Source: Mobilicoccus caccae (GTDB taxonomy: Bacteria > Actinomycetota > Actinomycetes > Actinomycetales > Dermatophilaceae). Taken from it: DNA of 64,000 bases. This document shows, in pieces, positions 61,482 to 64,000 of the stretch; positions within the stretch are counted from its first letter, which is position 1; each line of letters opens with the position of its first letter. Below the pieces are notes generated by a model. The model made no database searches. It saw only the letters and a list, made by a program, of their open reading frames with translations, and was not told the DNA's origin. The position numbers and the translations under genes were made by a program. The stretch lies in NCBI RefSeq assembly GCF_030161635.1, contig NZ_BSUO01000001.1, positions 3,205,199 to 3,269,198 of the forward strand, written 5' to 3'.

Positions 61482-61766
61482 TCAGGAGGCGAAGACCCCC
61501 AGCACCGGGTTCCACTCGGTGATCTCGGCGCCGGCGATGAAGTCGACCTTCTTGAACGGGTCGTCGGCGAGCGTCTCCTCGACCTGCGCGGCGGACTCGG
61601 CCTCGAAGATGAGGACCGCCGCGGGCGGAGTGACGTCGACGAGCGGGCCGGAGGCGCGCAGCATCCCCGTCTCGACCAGGGAGCCGAGGAAGCGCCGGTG
61701 ATCGGGGCGCACCGAGTCCAGATCGGCGTCGGCGCGGTAGGTGTAGTTGACGACGTAGAAGGCCAT
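61482..61766 (-). CDS. YciI-family protein
   Basis: 94 residues: MAFYVVNYTYRADADLDSVRPDHRRFLGSLVETGMLRASGPL with the conserved His-Arg pair, and DDPFKKVDFIAGAEITEWNPVLG at the end. A ferredoxin-like small fold with no assigned reaction; some homologues are dehalogenase-like or EthD-like. Its end is convergent with the Ldh-family gene, 6 bp apart. Confidence 0.85.
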   Translation of the reverse strand: MAFYVVNYTYRADADLDSVRPDHRRFLGSLVETGMLRASGPLVDVTPPAAVLIFEAESAAQVEETLADDPFKKVDFIAGAEITEWNPVLGVFAS

Positions 61767-61814
61767 GCCTGCACGGTACGACGCCCGGTCTGGGCCTGGG
61801 CGTGAGATGGCGAC

Positions 61815-62816
61815 TCAGCCCTGGAGGTTCTTCTCGAAGAACGTCAGAACCTTCGGCCAACTGTCCTGCCGCGCAGCCTGATTGCCTTCGATCGTGCCGC
61901 CGAGGTCGGCCAGGTGCTGGTAGTGCTCGCTCGCGGGATCGGCGGGTGGGCCCTGGGCGAAGTGGCCGGCGTCCGGGTAGGCGAGCACCTGCACCGGCGG
62001 GCCGTCGTGGATCTCGGCCCGCGTCTGCACCTTGCGCGCCATCTCACACGAGGGCCACAACGTGTCGTTCTCGCCGCAGACGAGCAGCATCGGCGCCTCC
62101 GACGTCTCGACCGGGATGGTCGCCGCGGCCTCGGCATCAGGTTGCGTGGACAGCGAGGTGCGGTAGAGCTCGACGGTCTCCTGCTGCGAACCCGACTGGG
62201 CGTAGGGCACGTACGGCACGGGGTGACCGCCGAGACTCCACGTGGACCCGATGTTCACCATCCGCCAGATCTCGGCCAGGTCGATCCCCGCCCACACGAC
62301 GTGCGAGGGCACGTTGGCGACGACGGCCTTGACGTCCGGCGAGCGCGTAGCCACCAGCAGCGCCGCCTCGGCCCCCTTGGACCCGCCGAGGATCCCGATC
62401 CGGTCCGGATCCACACGCTCCTGACGTCCGAGCCACGCGAGCGCCGTGTCGAACGTCTCCAGCGGCAGTTCCTCCATGCGCGGCACCTGGCCGGGCGCAC
62501 CCCAGTACGACAGGGCCAGCGTCGAATAGCCCTCCGCGGCCAGCGCTCGGGCCATCCCGTCGGATCTCCGCGACAGGCCACCCTCGGAGCCGCCGAGAAC
62601 GAGGATCGCCGGCGCGCGTCCCGACCCCGGCGCGGGGTAGAAGTTGCCGATCAGCCCGTCCTCGGTGACCCGCTGACCGCCGGCGGCCGGCTCCACGACC
62701 TCGATCTCCGGCGCCCACGGCTTCCAGATCGCCAGCACGACCGCGACGATCAGCAGCACGCCCAGCAGGCCTGCGCAGCCGATGCCGCACCCCTTGACCA
62801 CCCGACGTCCTGCCAC
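61815..62816 (-). CDS. membrane-anchored acyl-CoA thioesterase/BAAT C-terminal-like hydrolase
   Basis: 333 residues. An N-terminal helix (GIGCAGLLGVLLIVAVVLAI) anchors or exports the protein. The hydrolase domain is of the BAAT_C type: PAILVLGGSEGGLSRRSDGMARALAAEGYSTLALSYWG, nucleophile in GILGGSKGAEAALL, acid in LLVCGENDTLWPS and His in YPDAGHFAQGP. BAAT-type domains act on acyl-CoA thioesters or amino-acid conjugates, but an exported member more likely hydrolyses an extracellular ester. Confidence 0.83.
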   Translation of the reverse strand: MAGRRVVKGCGIGCAGLLGVLLIVAVVLAIWKPWAPEIEVVEPAAGGQRVTEDGLIGNFYPAPGSGRAPAILVLGGSEGGLSRRSDGMARALAAEGYSTLALSYWGAPGQVPRMEELPLETFDTALAWLGRQERVDPDRIGILGGSKGAEAALLVATRSPDVKAVVANVPSHVVWAGIDLAEIWRMVNIGSTWSLGGHPVPYVPYAQSGSQQETVELYRTSLSTQPDAEAAATIPVETSEAPMLLVCGENDTLWPSCEMARKVQTRAEIHDGPPVQVLAYPDAGHFAQGPPADPASEHYQHLADLGGTIEGNQAARQDSWPKVLTFFEKNLQG

Positions 62817-62947
62817 GGCACTCCCCGCCTTCGTTGCGTGTCCTGTCCACAGTAGGACGCCCGCCGCGGGGAGACGGCGATACGGGGGAGGTGTCCCGGC
62901 CGTCCGCTCGCCTGTGGCCTCGGGCGAACCGCGCCGGCGAGCGCCGC

Positions 62948-63868
62948 TCAGGCGCGCTTGCTCAACGTCCCCAGCTTCTCGACCACCTGATCACCACTCC
63001 AGTCCGACACGGCCAGGCTCCGCCGCAGCGTCATCAACGGACGCTCGCGGTCCAGCGGCTTCTCCTCCAACTGGAACGCCGTGGTGAACCCGGCCTTCTC
63101 CAGGTGCGGCAGGGCGGCCGGGTTCCAGGCGCCGTACGGAAAGGCGAAGGTCTCGACCGGCTGACCGGAGTGGTCCTGCAACGTCTTTCGCGCGTCGACG
63201 AACTGGGTGCGGAAGTCCTTGGCGGTGTACTTGCGCACGTCGTGGTGGTCGTAGGTGTGGCAGCCGATGGTGATGCCCGCGTCGGCCATCTCCTTGATCT
63301 GCGCCTTCGTCGTCCATCCGGAGTTGCCGATGACGACCGACATGATGAACCAGGTGCCCGTCATCCCCCGCTCGACGAGAGCCGGCAGAGCCCGCGAGAC
63401 CTGGTTGTCCTTGCCGTCGTCGAACGACAGGATCACGGGCCGCTCCGGCAGCGCCGCCCCGGTCGTGAGGTGCGCCTGGTACTGATCCGGGCTGATCGTC
63501 GTGTACCCGGCCCCCTTGATCGCGTCGAGTTGCCGCCCGAACGCGGCGGGTTCGACGACGAGCAGCTGCTTGGTGTAGGACGTGTCGCCGCCTTCGTACG
63601 GGCGCACCTGGTGATAGCAGAGGACGGGGACGACGGCCCGCGCGGCGATGTCGGCCGGACTCGCCGGTGCCGCAGGGGTCGTCGTGCTCGTCGGACTCGT
63701 CGCGGGACTCGTGGCGGAGCCGGGTGGCGCCGCGGACGGGGCCTGCGACCCGTCGGGTGCGGCCTGTCCCCCGTTCTCCTGACCGCAGCCGGCCACCAGT
63801 CCGACCGCTCCCACCATCGCCGCACCGAGGATCCCTCGGCGTGAGATGGGCAGCTCGGACATCCCCAT
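62948..63868 (-). CDS. lipoprotein polysaccharide deacetylase (NodB family)
   Basis: 306 residues. A twin-arginine-like start (SRRGILGAAMVGAVGLVAGC) ends in a lipobox Cys near residue 28, then a Pro/Thr/Ser linker. NodB motifs: VILSFDDGKDN (metal Asp-Asp), TIGCHTYDHHDV (H-x3-DH His residues) and a later FAFPYGAWN. It would deacetylate an extracellular glycan such as peptidoglycan, chitin oligomers or a capsule polymer at the membrane surface. Alternative starts lie at 63868 and two codons in. 63869-64000 shows no gene. Confidence 0.88.
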   Translation of the reverse strand: MGMSELPISRRGILGAAMVGAVGLVAGCGQENGGQAAPDGSQAPSAAPPGSATSPATSPTSTTTPAAPASPADIAARAVVPVLCYHQVRPYEGGDTSYTKQLLVVEPAAFGRQLDAIKGAGYTTISPDQYQAHLTTGAALPERPVILSFDDGKDNQVSRALPALVERGMTGTWFIMSVVIGNSGWTTKAQIKEMADAGITIGCHTYDHHDVRKYTAKDFRTQFVDARKTLQDHSGQPVETFAFPYGAWNPAALPHLEKAGFTTAFQLEEKPLDRERPLMTLRRSLAVSDWSGDQVVEKLGTLSKRA

Positions 63869-64000
63869 GCGGACTCGTCCTACGTCGTGAACACGGCGTC
63901 ACGAACCTCTCGTGACGGACAGCTCGGCGCGGACGCCTCGTCGCGCTCACGTCGTCACGGACTCCCCCGATCGGGGCCCCCACCTGCTTACCGCTGCAGG

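Overview
This window looks like a chromosomal segment of a high-GC Gram-positive actinobacterium. The signs are about 70% GC, GTG/TTG starts, a mycothiol-dependent maleylpyruvate isomerase-type protein, an actinobacterial FadE5-like acyl-CoA dehydrogenase, class III-type PHA synthase genes, and a fused alpha-beta glycyl-tRNA synthetase. I would guess Micrococcales (Dermatophilaceae/Intrasporangiaceae-like), but this rests on recognition of protein sequences only.

Layout. 1-9 kb: the end of an alpha/beta hydrolase gene, dcd, a PBP4-type carboxypeptidase, tRNA-Gly(CCC), an orphan chemoreceptor, a CYTH-CHAD protein and a fadE5-like gene. 9-18.6 kb: a luciferase-like oxidoreductase, a saccharopine dehydrogenase-like gene, a nitrilase-family gene coupled to a CopD/CtaG membrane fusion, an MDMPI-type protein, a secreted GH26-like glycosidase and a Rossmann protein. 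18.8-28.8 kb: an ABC-F ATPase, a PhzF remnant, the three-gene 2-oxoacid dehydrogenase operon (E1alpha, E1beta, E2), an aminotransferase and a CPBP protease. 28.9-32.6 kb: two paralogous membrane-anchored lytic transglycosylases with long Pro/Thr tails, and a TfoX-N protein.

32.7-38.3 kb is a polyhydroxybutyrate locus. It holds a PhaB-like reductase, PhaC and a small coiled-coil PhaE/PhaR-like partner on the minus strand. Facing them are an XRE regulator, a phasin-like protein with a C-terminal SAP-like motif, and 3-hydroxybutyrate dehydrogenase. Together these would make, coat and mobilise PHB granules. A thiolase is not in the window.

40.5-53.9 kb is an accessory island. It carries an IS1380-like element flanked by TTAA with a broken transposase, and two stacked toxin-antitoxin modules, one of them decayed. 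It then has a 25-repeat/24-spacer CRISPR array and a type I-G (formerly I-U) cas operon transcribed towards the array: csb1/cas7, csb2/cas5-cas6, cas3 with C-terminal HD, a small cas8-position gene, cas4-cas1 and cas2. Repeat decay at the left end places the leader between cas2 and the array. From 54 kb the chromosome is ordinary again: glyQS, small membrane and regulatory genes, peptide deformylase, an Ldh-family dehydrogenase, a BAAT-type hydrolase and a lipoprotein polysaccharide deacetylase.

One pattern cuts across the window. Eight otherwise good genes contain ten single-base frameshifts, and each can be repaired by adding one base to a G/C homopolymer. Three of the eight are cas genes. 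Homopolymer under-calling in the sequence explains this better than decay, so I annotate those genes as full-length with a note.
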